From DASPKS01 sp035628035 (lineage in GTDB: Bacteria; Bacteroidota; Rhodothermia; Rhodothermales; Rubricoccaceae): a stretch of DNA of 14,575 nucleotides. The stretch covers positions 1 to 14,575 of the forward strand of contig DASPKS010000276.1 in the NCBI GenBank assembly GCA_035628035.1. The letters are read 5' to 3'. The position numbers were made by a program, and so were the translations under genes. The notes beneath the pieces are model-generated. The model worked only from the letters and a program-made list of their open reading frames with translations. It ran no database searches and had not been told where the DNA came from. This document shows, in pieces, positions 1 to 6,769 of the stretch (positions are counted from its first letter, which is position 1; each line of letters opens with the position of its first letter).

Positions 1-590
1 GCCGTCAGCAGCGCCGTCACGAACGTCTCGTAGCGGACGAACCGGTTGAGCAGACCGGGCCGCTCGGCGTAGGGCCCGTAGCCGACGAGCACGGCGCCCT
101 CGTCGGTTCCGTCCGGGGCGGCGTGGCGGGCGAGGGTCGCGAGCCAGGTGGGCGGGGGGCGGCCATCGGCGTCGGTGAAGGCGAGGCGGTCGTGCTGAGC
201 GGCGGCGATGGCCTGCGCGAGCGCGTGCTTCTTCCTCGGGAGGCCCGCCGCTGCCGCCGACCCCTCAGGCACGCGCACGAGCCGGAGGGCTGGCCCGCCC
301 GTCAGCGCCCACGCGCGGGCGCGGCCCTCTACGCGCGCGGCCGTCCCGTCCGTCGAGCCGTCGTCGGCAACGACGACCTCGAAGGGGGCGTGGGTCTGGG
401 CGTGGAGCGCGTCCAGGAGGGCGGGCAGGTTCTCCGCCTCGTTCCGCGCCGCGACGACGACGCTGATCGGGAGGGGAGGGGAGGTCTCCTCCTCCGGCTG
501 TGCCCGCCGCACGCGCGCCAGCCCGGCCGCGAGCGCGCCCCAGCAGGCGAGCTGCACGGCGAGGGCGGCGGCGAAGAGGGCGACGAGCAC
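1..590 (-). CDS. Family 2 glycosyltransferase, C-terminus cut by window edge
   Basis: Likely an inner-membrane GT-A fold glycosyltransferase that transfers a sugar from a nucleotide-sugar donor; the acceptor is unknown. The minus strand stays open from 590 to the window edge (196 full codons). In order it shows a hydrophobic N-terminal segment (about residues 1-25), a short linker, the GT2 opening motif PISVVVAARNEAENL (41-55), the nucleotide-binding VVVADDGSTDGT (72-83, D76/D77) and the metal-binding DxD as FTDADG (D140, D142). The start is uncertain. GTG at 590 is the first plausible start after an in-frame TGA near 659; no Shine-Dalgarno sequence lies before it. The catalytic base region and any C-terminal membrane helices fall outside the window. 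It diverges from the phosphatidyltransferase gene. The GT2 family is clear; substrate and pathway are not. Confidence 0.85.
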   Translation of the reverse strand, partial: MLVALFAAALAVQLACWGALAAGLARVRRAQPEEETSPPLPISVVVAARNEAENLPALLDALHAQTHAPFEVVVADDGSTDGTAARVEGRARAWALTGGPALRLVRVPEGSAAAAGLPRKKHALAQAIAAAQHDRLAFTDADGRPPPTWLATLARHAAPDGTDEGAVLVGYGPYAERPGLLNRFVRYETFVTALLT

Positions 591-671
591 GGGGCGGAAG
601 GGGCAGGGGGCGCCGAAGGTACCCCGTCTTCTCCTCCCACCCTTTACCCTCAGGCTTCAGTCGGCGGCTCT

Positions 672-679
672 ACCTTACC
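672..679 (+). promoter_or_regulatory. Possible -10 element before the phosphatidyltransferase gene
   Basis: The 107-base divergent gap (591-697) contains TACCTTAC, 18 bases before the ATG at 698. It resembles the TAnnTTTG -7 element of Bacteroidota and similar boxes before fmt, the M23 gene and the propeller sensor. I see no good -35/-33 partner. This is a weak call from position and resemblance only. Nothing else recognisable lies in the gap. Confidence 0.25.
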
Positions 680-697
680 CCCTTCGCGCCCGCCCGC

Positions 698-1369
698 ATG
701 TCCGAGTCCGAGTTCACCCCGTTGCCGCCCTCCTTCCCCGCGATGGGGCGGTTCTGGACGGCCGCGAACGTGCTGAGCCTCGCGCGCGTGGCCCTCGTGG
801 GGCCGATCGCGTGGTTCGTCTACCAGGGCGGCCCGCTCGCGTGGATGTTCGGGCTCATCGGGCTCGCCATCGCGACGGACTTCTTCGACGGCCGGGTGGC
901 ACGGTGGAGCCGGACGGTCTCGGAGTGGGGGAAGGTGCTCGACGCGACGGCCGACAAGCTCGCCGCCGCGAGCGTGACGGTGGCGCTCCTGCTCCGCCCG
1001 CCCGAGGCTGGGCCAACCCTCCCGCTCTGGTTCGCCTGCGTCGTCGTCGTGCGCGACGTGGTCCTCATCGTGGGGGGGCTGCTCCAGACGCGCCGGCTGG
1101 GGCGGTTCACTTCCAGCCTCCCCTCGGGGAAGTGGGCTGTGACGGCCCTCGCCGTGACCGTTCTCTTCGCGCTACTCCGCGCCGACCCGCCCGTGCTCGA
1201 AGGGGCCGTCTACGCCACGACGGCCATCATGGCGTGGTCGCTCGTCCGCTACGCGATCCGCTTCACCGCCATCATGCGCCTCGGCCCGGCCGTCTGCCTC
1301 GACGAAGAGGGGAACGTGGTGCGCGACGCGGAACCGGTAGCGGTCTCCCCCGATACGTCCGCCTCCTGA
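698..1369 (+). CDS. CDP-alcohol phosphatidyltransferase (PgsA-like)
   Basis: An integral inner-membrane enzyme that should displace CMP from a CDP-alcohol, such as CDP-diacylglycerol, to build a phospholipid head group. The complete family signature is present: D61-x2-D64-G65-x2-A68-R69, then G78-x3-D82-x3-D86. These are the metal-binding and catalytic aspartates. Hydrophobic segments flank it at about 30-60, 88-100, 108-120 and 145-160. Length is 223 aa, close to the usual 180-220 for the family. ATG 698 is chosen because the sequence upstream in the frame is arginine-rich and non-protein-like; ATG 743 is an alternative giving a start just before the WTAANVLSLAR segment. ftsY begins 19 bases after the stop, so the two are probably co-transcribed. 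The acceptor (glycerol-3-phosphate, serine, inositol phosphate or other) cannot be fixed from sequence. The charged C-terminal tail after about residue 190 is not part of the catalytic core. Confidence 0.88.
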   Translation: MSESEFTPLPPSFPAMGRFWTAANVLSLARVALVGPIAWFVYQGGPLAWMFGLIGLAIATDFFDGRVARWSRTVSEWGKVLDATADKLAAASVTVALLLRPPEAGPTLPLWFACVVVVRDVVLIVGGLLQTRRLGRFTSSLPSGKWAVTALAVTVLFALLRADPPVLEGAVYATTAIMAWSLVRYAIRFTAIMRLGPAVCLDEEGNVVRDAEPVAVSPDTSAS

Positions 1370-1388
1370 TCGCCGCCCCGCTTTTCTT

Positions 1389-2348
1389 ATGGCCCTCTTC
1401 GGACTCGGACGGAAAGAAAAGACGCAAGACCAGGAGCGCCTCGAGGCGGGGCTGGAGAAGACCCGCCAGGGCCTCTTCGGGAAGCTCGCCCGCGCCGTCG
1501 CCGGGAAAGACACCATCGACGAGGCCGTGCTCGACGACCTAGAGGAGGTCCTCGTCACGAGCGACGTCGGCGTGAAGACGACCGTCGACATCATCCGGCG
1601 GATCGAGGCCCGCGTGGCCCGCGACAGGTACGTCTCGACGGCCGAACTCCAGGGGCTCATCCGAGGGGAGATCGCCGACCTCCTCCTCGCGCACACCCCC
1701 GAGCGACCGGCCGCCTTCGACGCGCCCCTCCCAAACAAGCCGCACGTCGTGATGGTCGTCGGCGTGAACGGGGTGGGGAAGACGACCTCCATCGGGAAGA
1801 TTGCCTATCGCTACCGCGAGGCCGGCAAGCGGGTGCTCCTTGGCGCGGCCGACACGTTCCGCGCAGCGGCCATCGAGCAGCTTGAGGTGTGGGCGCAGCG
1901 GGCCGGCGTCGACCTCATCAAGCAGTACCAGGGGGCCGACCCCGCCGCCGTCGCCTTCGACACCCTCGCCGCGGCGAAGGCGCGCGGCGCCGACGTCGTC
2001 CTCATCGACACGGCCGGCCGCCTCCACAACCAGGTCGGGCTGATGGAGGAGCTCGCCAAGGTGAAGCGCGTGATGGACCGCCAGGTGCCCGGCGCCCCCC
2101 ACGAGGTGCTCCTCGTCCTCGACGCCTCGACGGGCCAGAACGCCCTCCGCCAGGCGGAGGCGTTCACGCAGCACGTCGACGTGACCGGGCTCGTCCTCAC
2201 CAAGCTCGACGGCACCGCGAAGGGGGGCATCGTGATTGGTATTTCCAACGAGTTCCGGATCCCCGTAAAGTACGTGGGTGTCGGCGAGCGGATCGGCGAC
2301 CTCCAGGTCTTCGACCGCGCGGCGTTCGTGCAGGCGCTGTTCGACTGA
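1389..2348 (+). CDS. ftsY: Signal recognition particle receptor FtsY
   Basis: SRP-receptor GTPase that docks ribosome-nascent chain-SRP complexes at the membrane for co-translational insertion. The 319-aa protein has the N domain (about 20-105), then the NG GTPase domain: G1 P-loop GVNGVGKTTS (125-134), DTFRAAA (155-161, the SRP-GTPase insertion-box motif), G3 DTAGR (207-211), G4 TKLDGTAKGG (271-280) and the closing KYVGVGERIGDLQVFD. The long acidic A domain of E. coli FtsY is absent. This short form is common outside Proteobacteria, and membrane contact would rely on the N-terminal helix MALFGLGRKEK. ATG 1389 is the natural start; no Shine-Dalgarno sequence is seen. The gene follows the phosphatidyltransferase by 19 bases, which suggests a small membrane-biogenesis operon. 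Ffh is excluded because no methionine-rich M domain follows the G domain. Confidence 0.97.
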   Translation: MALFGLGRKEKTQDQERLEAGLEKTRQGLFGKLARAVAGKDTIDEAVLDDLEEVLVTSDVGVKTTVDIIRRIEARVARDRYVSTAELQGLIRGEIADLLLAHTPERPAAFDAPLPNKPHVVMVVGVNGVGKTTSIGKIAYRYREAGKRVLLGAADTFRAAAIEQLEVWAQRAGVDLIKQYQGADPAAVAFDTLAAAKARGADVVLIDTAGRLHNQVGLMEELAKVKRVMDRQVPGAPHEVLLVLDASTGQNALRQAEAFTQHVDVTGLVLTKLDGTAKGGIVIGISNEFRIPVKYVGVGERIGDLQVFDRAAFVQALFD

Positions 2349-2405
2349 GCCGGGACGACCGGCCGCCGGGTGGTGCCCCCCGCACGCCGTTCACGCGCCC
2401 CCTCC

Positions 2406-2436
2406 GCCGGTTCGGACGGCCGCAGGGCCGGTTCGG
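2406..2436 (+). repeat. Ten-base direct repeat spaced 21 bases, with hairpin
   Basis: GCCGGTTCGG occurs at 2406-2415 and again at 2427-2436, so the copies lie 21 bases apart, about two helical turns. Between them CGGCC (2417-2421) and GGCCG (2426-2430) could form a 5-bp stem. The pair lies in the gap between ftsY and the GWxTD gene. It could be a paired binding site for a regulator or a remnant ftsY terminator without a T run. High GC makes chance repeats common. Confidence 0.3.
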
Positions 2437-2472
2437 GCCGATGGGGGTGGCCCCGATCCCTTCTCCGCTCCA

Positions 2473-2497
2473 TATTTATGATGCACCGTTACGGTGC
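2473..2497 (+). promoter_or_regulatory. AT-rich box plus perfect 15-base palindrome
   Basis: TATTTATG (2473-2480) is the only AT-rich island in this gap. It differs by one base from the Bacteroidota -7 consensus TAnnTTTG. It is followed at once by GCACCGT-T-ACGGTGC (2483-2497), a perfect odd-centred palindrome. A promoter box with an operator overlapping the start of transcription would look like this. No -33 TTG is visible at the right distance. If transcription starts here, the leader to the GWxTD gene is about 100 bases. Confidence 0.35.
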
Positions 2498-2594
2498 GCC
2501 CGCGCGAATCCGCCCCCCGCTCCGTGCGTTGCACCCCTGTCCCCCTTGGCCCGGGCCTATGAGCGTCTGTTACTCCCTTCTCCCCGGCCGCCCG

Positions 2595-3947
2595 ATGGGG
2601 CGCCGTGCCGGCCACATTCGCTTCGCGTTGCCCTTCGGGGTTCTCACCCTCGCCCTCTGGACCCTCGCCCTTGCGGGCGGCGCCCGCGCGCAGGCGGCGT
2701 ACCAGCCGGAGTTCGAGGTGGACGTCGTGGCGGCGCGCGGCGACGACGGCGGTCCGCGCGTGGACGTCTACACGTCGATCCCGCACCAGAACCTCCGCTT
2801 CCTCGCGCGGACGGGCGGGTTCGAGGCCACCTACACCGTCTCCGTCGAGGTGCAGCGCGTCGACGAGCGGGGGCGTCAGCAGGGGCTGGTCGCCACGCGG
2901 TCGTGGGAGCGCGAGGTGCGCGTGCCCACCTACGTCGCTACCCAGGCCGACTCCCTCGCCGACGAGGCGCTCCAGTCGCTCCCCCTCGCGCCGGGCCGCT
3001 ATCTCGCCGAGGTGCAGGTCGAGGACGGCGCGAGCCGCCGCACGTTCGTCCGCGAGGTACCCCTCACGGTCCGCCCCTTCGACGGGGCCTTCACCGTGAG
3101 CGACCCCCTCATCCTCGACCGGTACGACAGCCGGGGCCGCCGGCTCTTCCCCAACGTCGGGGCCGCCCTCCGCACCGACCAGGAGAGCTTCACGCTGTTC
3201 TACGAGATCTACGCGCAGCAGGCCGCCGACCTCCGCGTCTCGTACGTCGTGACGGAGACGAGCCGCGCGCGCGAGCGGCCGAGCGCGCGGGCGCTCCTCG
3301 GGCTGCCCGTCCGCGAGCAGGCCCAGCGCGGGGCCCCCTTCGTCCTCTCCGAGCGGCTCTCCGTCCGGCCCGGGCGGAACCCCGCCACCCTCCGCCTCGA
3401 CACCGACCGGTTCCGCGTGGGCGACTACACGCTCTCGCTCCGCCTGGAGACGGCAGGCGGCGACCTCATCGCCGAGGTGGAGCGCCCCTTCGCCATGCGG
3501 TGGATGGGGCTCGAGGGGCAGATCCGGAACATGGACGAGGCCATCGCGCAGCTCCGCTACGTGGCGCGCGAGCGCGAGATCCGCGAGATGCGGGCGGCCT
3601 CCGACGCCGAGAAGCTCCGCCTCTTCCGCGCGTTCTGGGACCGCCGCGACCCCACCCCGGGCACGCGCCGCAACGAGCGTATGGAGGAGTACTACTACCG
3701 CGTGGCCTACGCCAACGAGCGCTACGGGCGCTTCCGCGACCAGGGCTGGAATACCGACCGCGGCGAGGTCTACATCCGCTTCGGGGAGCCGGACTTCGTC
3801 GAGCAGCACCCCTTCAACTACGGCACGAAGCCCTACGAGATCTGGTACTACAACCGGCACGGTCGCCGCTTCATCTTCGTCGACGAGACGGGGCTGGGCG
3901 ACTTCCGCCTGCTCGTGCCCATCTGGGACGAGCGCACGCGGATGTGA
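2595..3947 (+). CDS. Secreted GWxTD domain-containing protein
   Basis: An exported protein of unknown molecular function, found mainly in Bacteroidota and relatives. From ATG 2595 the 450-aa product begins with a signal peptide (basic GRR near the start, hydrophobic core about 10-28, cleavage likely after ARAQA near residue 34). There is no lipobox cysteine, so it should be periplasmic or outer-membrane associated. A beta-rich middle part (about 40-310) precedes the C-terminal domain, which carries the diagnostic GWNTDRG at 384-390 followed by GEVYIRFGEPD and a tyrosine/tryptophan-rich strand (YEIWYYN). ATG 2559 in the same frame is an alternative, but it would place extra residues before the signal peptide. 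The gene stands alone: 246 bases separate it from ftsY and a terminator follows 24 bases after its stop. Family assignment is firm; the role is not known. Confidence 0.85.
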   Translation: MGRRAGHIRFALPFGVLTLALWTLALAGGARAQAAYQPEFEVDVVAARGDDGGPRVDVYTSIPHQNLRFLARTGGFEATYTVSVEVQRVDERGRQQGLVATRSWEREVRVPTYVATQADSLADEALQSLPLAPGRYLAEVQVEDGASRRTFVREVPLTVRPFDGAFTVSDPLILDRYDSRGRRLFPNVGAALRTDQESFTLFYEIYAQQAADLRVSYVVTETSRARERPSARALLGLPVREQAQRGAPFVLSERLSVRPGRNPATLRLDTDRFRVGDYTLSLRLETAGGDLIAEVERPFAMRWMGLEGQIRNMDEAIAQLRYVAREREIREMRAASDAEKLRLFRAFWDRRDPTPGTRRNERMEEYYYRVAYANERYGRFRDQGWNTDRGEVYIRFGEPDFVEQHPFNYGTKPYEIWYYNRHGRRFIFVDETGLGDFRLLVPIWDERTRM

Positions 3948-3971
3948 CACGCCTCCGCACCGCTCTACCCG

Positions 3972-4010
3972 CGCCCCGCTTCGGCCTCCGAGGCGGGGCG
4001 TAGTTTTTTT
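3972..4010 (+). terminator. Rho-independent terminator after the GWxTD gene
   Basis: CGCCCCGC (3972-3979) pairs with GCGGGGCG (3993-4000), and inner pairs (TCGG with CCGA) extend the stem to a small loop. A run of seven T follows (4004-4010). It is one of the clearest intrinsic terminators in the window. The rest of the gap to the next gene (4011-4163) shows no convincing promoter. Confidence 0.85.
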
Positions 4011-4163
4011 CCTTGAGCCTGCTCGTACCGCCGCGTTCGGACACGCGGGGATTCGCCGAAAGTCCTTTCCCGGGGGATTGTGGAGGGTAAGGGGCTAGGG
4101 GCACCTTCGGCGCGCCGGCGCTTCCGGTCGGCGTTTCTGGACCCCTTTTAAGACCACCACACC

Positions 4164-4592
4164 ATGCGTTCGCTTCTGCTCTTCGCGCTGGGCGCAGGAC
4201 TTGCCTTCACCGCCCTTGCAGGTCCCGCCCGCGCCCAGGACTCGCACACCTGGACCTTTGTGGCCGTGATCGAAGGCGACAGCCTGTTCATCGACACGCA
4301 CCCTGAGAACTTCGCCTGCGATGCGGGCACGTCTGAATGCACCGTCACTACCCGCCGGGTGTACGCGACGCCCCAGGAAGACGGGGACGGTAAGACGTAC
4401 ACAGCTTACGAGGCTCGCACAGTGTACGCGTGCGGCAGTTCGGCGCAGCTCTCGCTGGGCGGTGCGCAGCTGGATGCGGCCGGCCAAATTGTCGGTGAGC
4501 ACCAGAGCGACCAGGCCGACTTTGAGGACGTCCCGATGGAGTACCCCGGAGCGGCGGCACTCTACCGCGCCGCGTGCGACCTGACGGAGTAG
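4164..4592 (+). CDS. Small secreted protein, resembles surface-adhesin protein E domain
   Basis: A 142-aa exported protein of unknown function. The N-terminus is a typical signal peptide (MRS, hydrophobic core to about 19, cleavage after ARA near residue 24). The mature part, about 118 aa, starts near W30 and contains four cysteines: two in FACDAGTSEC, one in VYACG, and one in AACDL close to the end. Two disulfides are possible. From memory the layout (Trp near the start, aromatic-rich strands, YAC in the middle, terminal AAC) resembles small periplasmic domains of the surface-adhesin protein E type. This is a resemblance of pattern, not a verified match. Base composition is a little lower in GC (about 65% over several hand-counted lines) than its neighbours. 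It has its own terminator and no operon partner. The real-gene call is strong; the family is tentative. Confidence 0.7.
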   Translation: MRSLLLFALGAGLAFTALAGPARAQDSHTWTFVAVIEGDSLFIDTHPENFACDAGTSECTVTTRRVYATPQEDGDGKTYTAYEARTVYACGSSAQLSLGGAQLDAAGQIVGEHQSDQADFEDVPMEYPGAAALYRAACDLTE

Positions 4593-4612
4593 GGACTGCC
4601 AATCGCGTGCTC

Positions 4613-4641
4613 GGGGGCGCCCGTCTCAGACGGGCGCCCCC
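4613..4641 (+). terminator. Long perfect hairpin between the secreted protein and fmt
   Basis: GGGGGCGCCCGTCT (4613-4626) and AGACGGGCGCCCCC (4628-4641) form a perfect 14-bp inverted repeat around one central base. Only a weak T-rich stretch follows (TCGTTGCTT). It most likely ends transcription of the small secreted gene, 20 bases after its stop. Confidence 0.7.
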
Positions 4642-4675
4642 TCGTTGCTTCAATGGGGGATGGGTGGGGCGACGG

Positions 4676-4681
4676 TAGCTT
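4676..4681 (+). promoter_or_regulatory. Possible -10 element of fmt
   Basis: TAGCTT lies 21 bases before the fmt GTG, in the same relative position as TACCTT before the phosphatidyltransferase gene. The only upstream TTG element (TTGCTT, 4645-4650) is 25 bases away, too far for a standard -35. A terminator lies just upstream, so a promoter is expected somewhere in 4642-4702. Confidence 0.25.
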
Positions 4682-4702
4682 GCGGGCCCCGCCGTTCGTG
4701 CC

Positions 4703-5659
4703 GTGACCGAAGCCGCTTCCCCCTCGCCGCTCCGCGTCGTGTTCATGGGCACGCCCGACTTCGCCGTGCCCTCGCTGGAGGCCCTCCTCGCGGCGGGCTA
4801 CCGCCCCGTCGCCGTCGTGACCGTGCCGGACAAACCGGTGGGGCGGGGACAGCAGGTCCGGCCCTCTGCCGTCAAGCGCGCGGCGGAGGCGGCCGGGCTG
4901 CCTGTCCTCCAGCCGGAGTCGCTGCGCGACCCCACCTTCATCGAAGCGCTCGCCGCGCTCGCGCCCGACGTGCTCGTCGTCGTCGCGTTTCGCATCCTCC
5001 CGCCGGAGGTGTACACCCTCGCGCGGAAGGGCGCCTTCAACCTCCACGCCTCGCTGCTCCCGGCCTTCCGCGGGGCCGCCCCCATCCAGCGCGCCCTCAT
5101 GGCCGGCGTCACCGAGACCGGCGTGACGACGTTCTTCCTGAGGGAGCAGGTCGACACCGGGGCCATCATCCTCCAGCGAGCGATCCCCGTGGGGCCCGAC
5201 GAGACGGGCGGGGAGCTGCACGACCGGCTGGCCACGCTCGGGGCCGAGGCCGTCGTGGAGACGGTTCGCCGCATCGAGGCGGGGACGGCCGCCGCACAGC
5301 CGCAGGACGACCGCCTCGCCAGCCCGGCCCCCAAGCTGTTCAAGGACGACCTGCGCGTGGACTGGGCGAACCGGGCCCGCGCCGTCCACGACCATGCCCG
5401 CGCCCTCTCGCCGCACCCGGCCGCGTGGACGACGCTGCGCGGCGAGCAGGTCAAGCTGTTCCGTACGCGCGTCGAGCGGGAGGAGGGAGAGGCGGGACCG
5501 CCCGGCGCGGTGCTAGACGCGAGCAGCCGGCTCGTCGTGTCGTGCGGCGTGGGGGCCGTCGAAGTGCTGGAGTTGCAGCGCGAGGGGAAGCGGCGCGTGT
5601 CCGCGCGGGACTTCCTCAACGGGGTGGAGCTCACACCGGGCGAACGGTTCGGGGAATAG
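4703..5659 (+). CDS. fmt: Methionyl-tRNA formyltransferase
   Basis: Cytoplasmic enzyme that formylates Met on initiator tRNA using 10-formyl-tetrahydrofolate. The 318-aa product matches the family length (about 310). It opens with RVVFMGTPDFAVPSL (11-25), contains the folate-site hydrolase/transferase signature FNLHASLLPAFRGAAPIQRA (112-131) with catalytic N113 and H115, and the third catalytic residue D151 in REQVDTGAI. The C-terminal OB-fold-like tRNA-binding domain (about 210-310) includes DWANRARAVHDHARALSPHP and ends with RDFLNGVELTPGERF. The start is GTG at 4703, supported by the conserved motif beginning 10 residues later; no upstream in-frame ATG is better. A usual partner, peptide deformylase (def), is not in this window. 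fmt stands between two hairpins and appears to be transcribed alone. Confidence 0.97.
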   Translation: MTEAASPSPLRVVFMGTPDFAVPSLEALLAAGYRPVAVVTVPDKPVGRGQQVRPSAVKRAAEAAGLPVLQPESLRDPTFIEALAALAPDVLVVVAFRILPPEVYTLARKGAFNLHASLLPAFRGAAPIQRALMAGVTETGVTTFFLREQVDTGAIILQRAIPVGPDETGGELHDRLATLGAEAVVETVRRIEAGTAAAQPQDDRLASPAPKLFKDDLRVDWANRARAVHDHARALSPHPAAWTTLRGEQVKLFRTRVEREEGEAGPPGAVLDASSRLVVSCGVGAVEVLELQREGKRRVSARDFLNGVELTPGERFGE

Positions 5660-5666
5660 CGGGGCG

Positions 5667-5692
5667 GGGGACCGCGTTCTCCGGCGGTCCCC
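5667..5692 (+). terminator. Hairpin after fmt, T-poor
   Basis: GGGGACCGC (5667-5675) and GCGGTCCCC (5684-5692) form a perfect 9-bp stem with an 8-base loop, seven bases after the fmt stop. No T run follows, so termination would be weak or factor-dependent. TATCAT at 5705-5710, just downstream, could serve as a -10 for the moxR unit, but no -35 is visible. Confidence 0.45.
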
Positions 5693-5731
5693 TCCGGCTC
5701 TCCGTATCATCCCCGACCACGCTCCGCGCCG

Positions 5732-6769
5732 ATGCTGAACCCCGTCTCCCCCGCGCCTGCTGAGGGCACGCCGCGCCCCCTCTTCGACCTTGCTGCCCTC
5801 ACCGAGCGTGTCGCCGCCGAGAGCGCGTTCGCCCGCGCGCTCCTCGATGAGGTGGGCCGCGTGATCGTCGGCCAGCAGGCGATGCTGGAGCGGCTGCTCA
5901 TCGGGCTCCTCACGGGCGGGCACGTCCTCCTCGAAGGGGTGCCCGGCCTCGCCAAGACCCTCGCCGTTTCGACGCTCGCGCAGGCGGTGCAGGCGTCGTT
6001 CCAGCGCGTCCAGTTCACGCCCGACCTCCTCCCGGCCGACCTCATCGGGACGCTCATCTACAACCAGGCCGAGGGCGCGTTCGTCGTCAAGCAGGGGCCG
6101 ATCTTCGCCCACATCGTCCTCGCCGACGAGGTGAACCGCGCCCCGGCGAAGGTGCAGAGCGCGCTGTTGGAGGCGATGCAGGAGCGGCAGGTCACCATCG
6201 GCGAGACCACGTTCCCGCTGCCCCAGCCGTTCCTCGTCCTCGCCACGCAGAACCCCATCGAGCACGAGGGGACGTACCCGCTGCCGGAGGCGCAGGTGGA
6301 CCGGTTCATGTTCAAGGTGACGATCTCCTACCCCTCGCGGCAGGAGGAGCTCGCGATCATGCGGCGGCGGGCGAAGGCGGTGGAGGAGCAGGCGGTGCGG
6401 CCGGTCGTTACGCCGGAGCAGCTCCTCCGCGCGCGTGCCCTCCTCGACCAGCTCTATGTGGACGAGCGCGTGGAGGGGTACATCGTCGACCTCGTCCTCG
6501 CCACGCGCGAGCCGGCGCACCACCGCCTCCCCGAGCTGGCGCCGCTCGTCGCGTACGGCGCCTCGCCCCGCGCGACGATCAACCTCAACCTCGCCGCGCG
6601 CGCCCACGCGTTCCTCGACGGCCGCGCCTACGTCACCCCCGAGGACGTCCGCGCCGTCGCCCTCGACGTGCTCCGACACCGGCTCGTGGTGACGTACGAG
6701 GCCGAGGCCGAGGAGGTCACGCCCGAGCAGCTCGTCCGCCGCGTGATGGAGCGGGTGGAGGTGCCTTGA
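5732..6769 (+). CDS. MoxR-family AAA+ ATPase
   Basis: A cytoplasmic chaperone-like AAA+ ATPase of the MoxR type, thought to help assemble or activate partner protein complexes. The 345-aa product has Walker A GVPGLAKT (69-76), Walker B IVLADE (128-133), sensor 1 ATQNP (171-175), the arginine-finger segment PEAQVDRF (185-192) and the C-terminal lid with SPRATINL. These are the full set for the AAA_3/MoxR group. In most genomes such genes are followed by DUF58 and von Willebrand A-domain genes. Here the stop codon TGA overlaps the ATG of a cytochrome P450 by one base (TGATG), so the two are translationally coupled, and the usual partners are missing downstream. The first 30 residues are Pro/Ala-rich and variable. 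No Shine-Dalgarno is seen; ATG 5732 is the first start after the fmt hairpin. Confidence 0.93.
   Translation: MLNPVSPAPAEGTPRPLFDLAALTERVAAESAFARALLDEVGRVIVGQQAMLERLLIGLLTGGHVLLEGVPGLAKTLAVSTLAQAVQASFQRVQFTPDLLPADLIGTLIYNQAEGAFVVKQGPIFAHIVLADEVNRAPAKVQSALLEAMQERQVTIGETTFPLPQPFLVLATQNPIEHEGTYPLPEAQVDRFMFKVTISYPSRQEELAIMRRRAKAVEEQAVRPVVTPEQLLRARALLDQLYVDERVEGYIVDLVLATREPAHHRLPELAPLVAYGASPRATINLNLAARAHAFLDGRAYVTPEDVRAVALDVLRHRLVVTYEAEAEEVTPEQLVRRVMERVEVP

Noticed and set aside
329..640. A minus-strand frame of 103 codons with an ATG, overlapping the glycosyltransferase
   Set aside because: Its translation is Ser/Arg/Pro-rich low complexity. The adjacent frame carries the GT2 motifs, including ADDGSTDGT and TDAD.
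1889..4003. A 704-codon plus-strand frame spanning ftsY, the gap and the GWxTD gene
   Set aside because: It is out of frame with both real proteins, crosses an intergenic region, and reads as Arg/Pro/Gly-rich sequence with no motif.
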